Origin: Erythrobacter sp. YT30
Lineage (GTDB): Bacteria; Pseudomonadota; Alphaproteobacteria; Sphingomonadales; Sphingomonadaceae
NCBI RefSeq assembly: GCF_001542875.1
Contig: NZ_LMAF01000002.1
Span: forward strand, 1,847,863 to 1,911,862
Direction: 5' to 3'
Length of the DNA stretch: 64,000 nucleotides
The first letter of the stretch is position 1; every line of letters begins with the position of its first letter. The position numbers and the translations under genes are program-made. Shown piece after piece: positions 63,942 through 64,000 of the stretch. The notes beneath the pieces are model-generated. The model saw only the letters and a program-made list of their open reading frames with translations. It did not search any database and had not been told where the DNA came from.

Positions 63942-64000
63942 TTCTTCTCGCTGACGCTCGTGCGCCGTAGCCTCCCGCGCCCTCCACCCTTCCACCCGGA
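63942..64000. other. Window edge upstream of valS
   Basis: Fifty-nine bases upstream of valS with no recognisable feature. The frame open through it is the unproven extension of valS. Confidence 0.3.

Overview
The window reads as a chromosomal segment of an alphaproteobacterium of the order Sphingomonadales, most likely Erythrobacteraceae (Erythrobacter or a close relative). This is inferred from the gene set: the ChpT phosphotransferase, two large TonB-dependent receptors, an RpoH-type sigma factor, a TIGR02186/TauE pair, and short intergenic gaps with many ATGA or TGATG gene overlaps. No insertion sequence, prophage or CRISPR array was seen. Nearly all the sequence is accounted for by genes.

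Layout. (1) 1-6507 is a catabolic island: an acyl-CoA ligase (cut by the window edge), histidine phosphatase, SDR, cytochrome P450 and TetR regulator run leftward in one tightly overlapped operon; a second SDR, an APH-type phosphotransferase and a small unknown protein run rightward. (2) 6614-12931 holds a TonB receptor, then a second TonB receptor overlapping a beta-propeller phytase gene, which looks like a phytate-use operon. (3) 13487-17945: tRNA-Val, SppA, PyrB and a dihydroorotase-like protein without its metal ligands. (4) 18010-22164: two SPOR-domain proteins around a ParA ATPase and a small ribbon-helix-helix-like protein. (5) 22272-26908: DUF418 protein, iron storage pair bfd/bfr with Fur-box-like sites, DUF2721 protein, Der GTPase, DUF3297 protein. 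(6) 27101-34331: tRNA-Leu, trigger factor with a lysine-rich tail, amidase, acyltransferase, ClpP, ClpX. (7) 34353-37667: a tyrosine phosphatase gene broken by an amber codon, a fasciclin protein, an anti-sigma/ECF sigma pair and MtgA. (8) 37772-45855: M20 hydrolase, lone Imm11-type protein, PLP lyase/decarboxylase, RpoH, RluD-type enzyme, JAMM peptidase, ChpT, amidase and the RNase P RNA. (9) 45885-57000s: glutamate-synthase-like protein, UDP-glucose dehydrogenase, phosphatase, TorF porin, SIMPL protein, glyoxalase-fold protein, NhaA, an NfrB-like glycosyltransferase with a barrel-like partner, TauE and TIGR02186. (10) 58284-63941: HerA-like ATPase, QueE and ValS.

Most of the content is housekeeping. 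The observations most worth checking are: the in-frame TAG inside the catalytic loop of the phosphatase after clpX; a near-identical sequence element at the same distance and orientation upstream of chpT and queE; the shortened NfrB/NfrA-like exopolysaccharide cassette; the sigma/anti-sigma/fasciclin unit with a SigK-like promoter; the ParA/RHH/SPOR cluster; and the 90-residue Lys/Ala/Pro tail on trigger factor. None of these is proven to be a new system from sequence alone.
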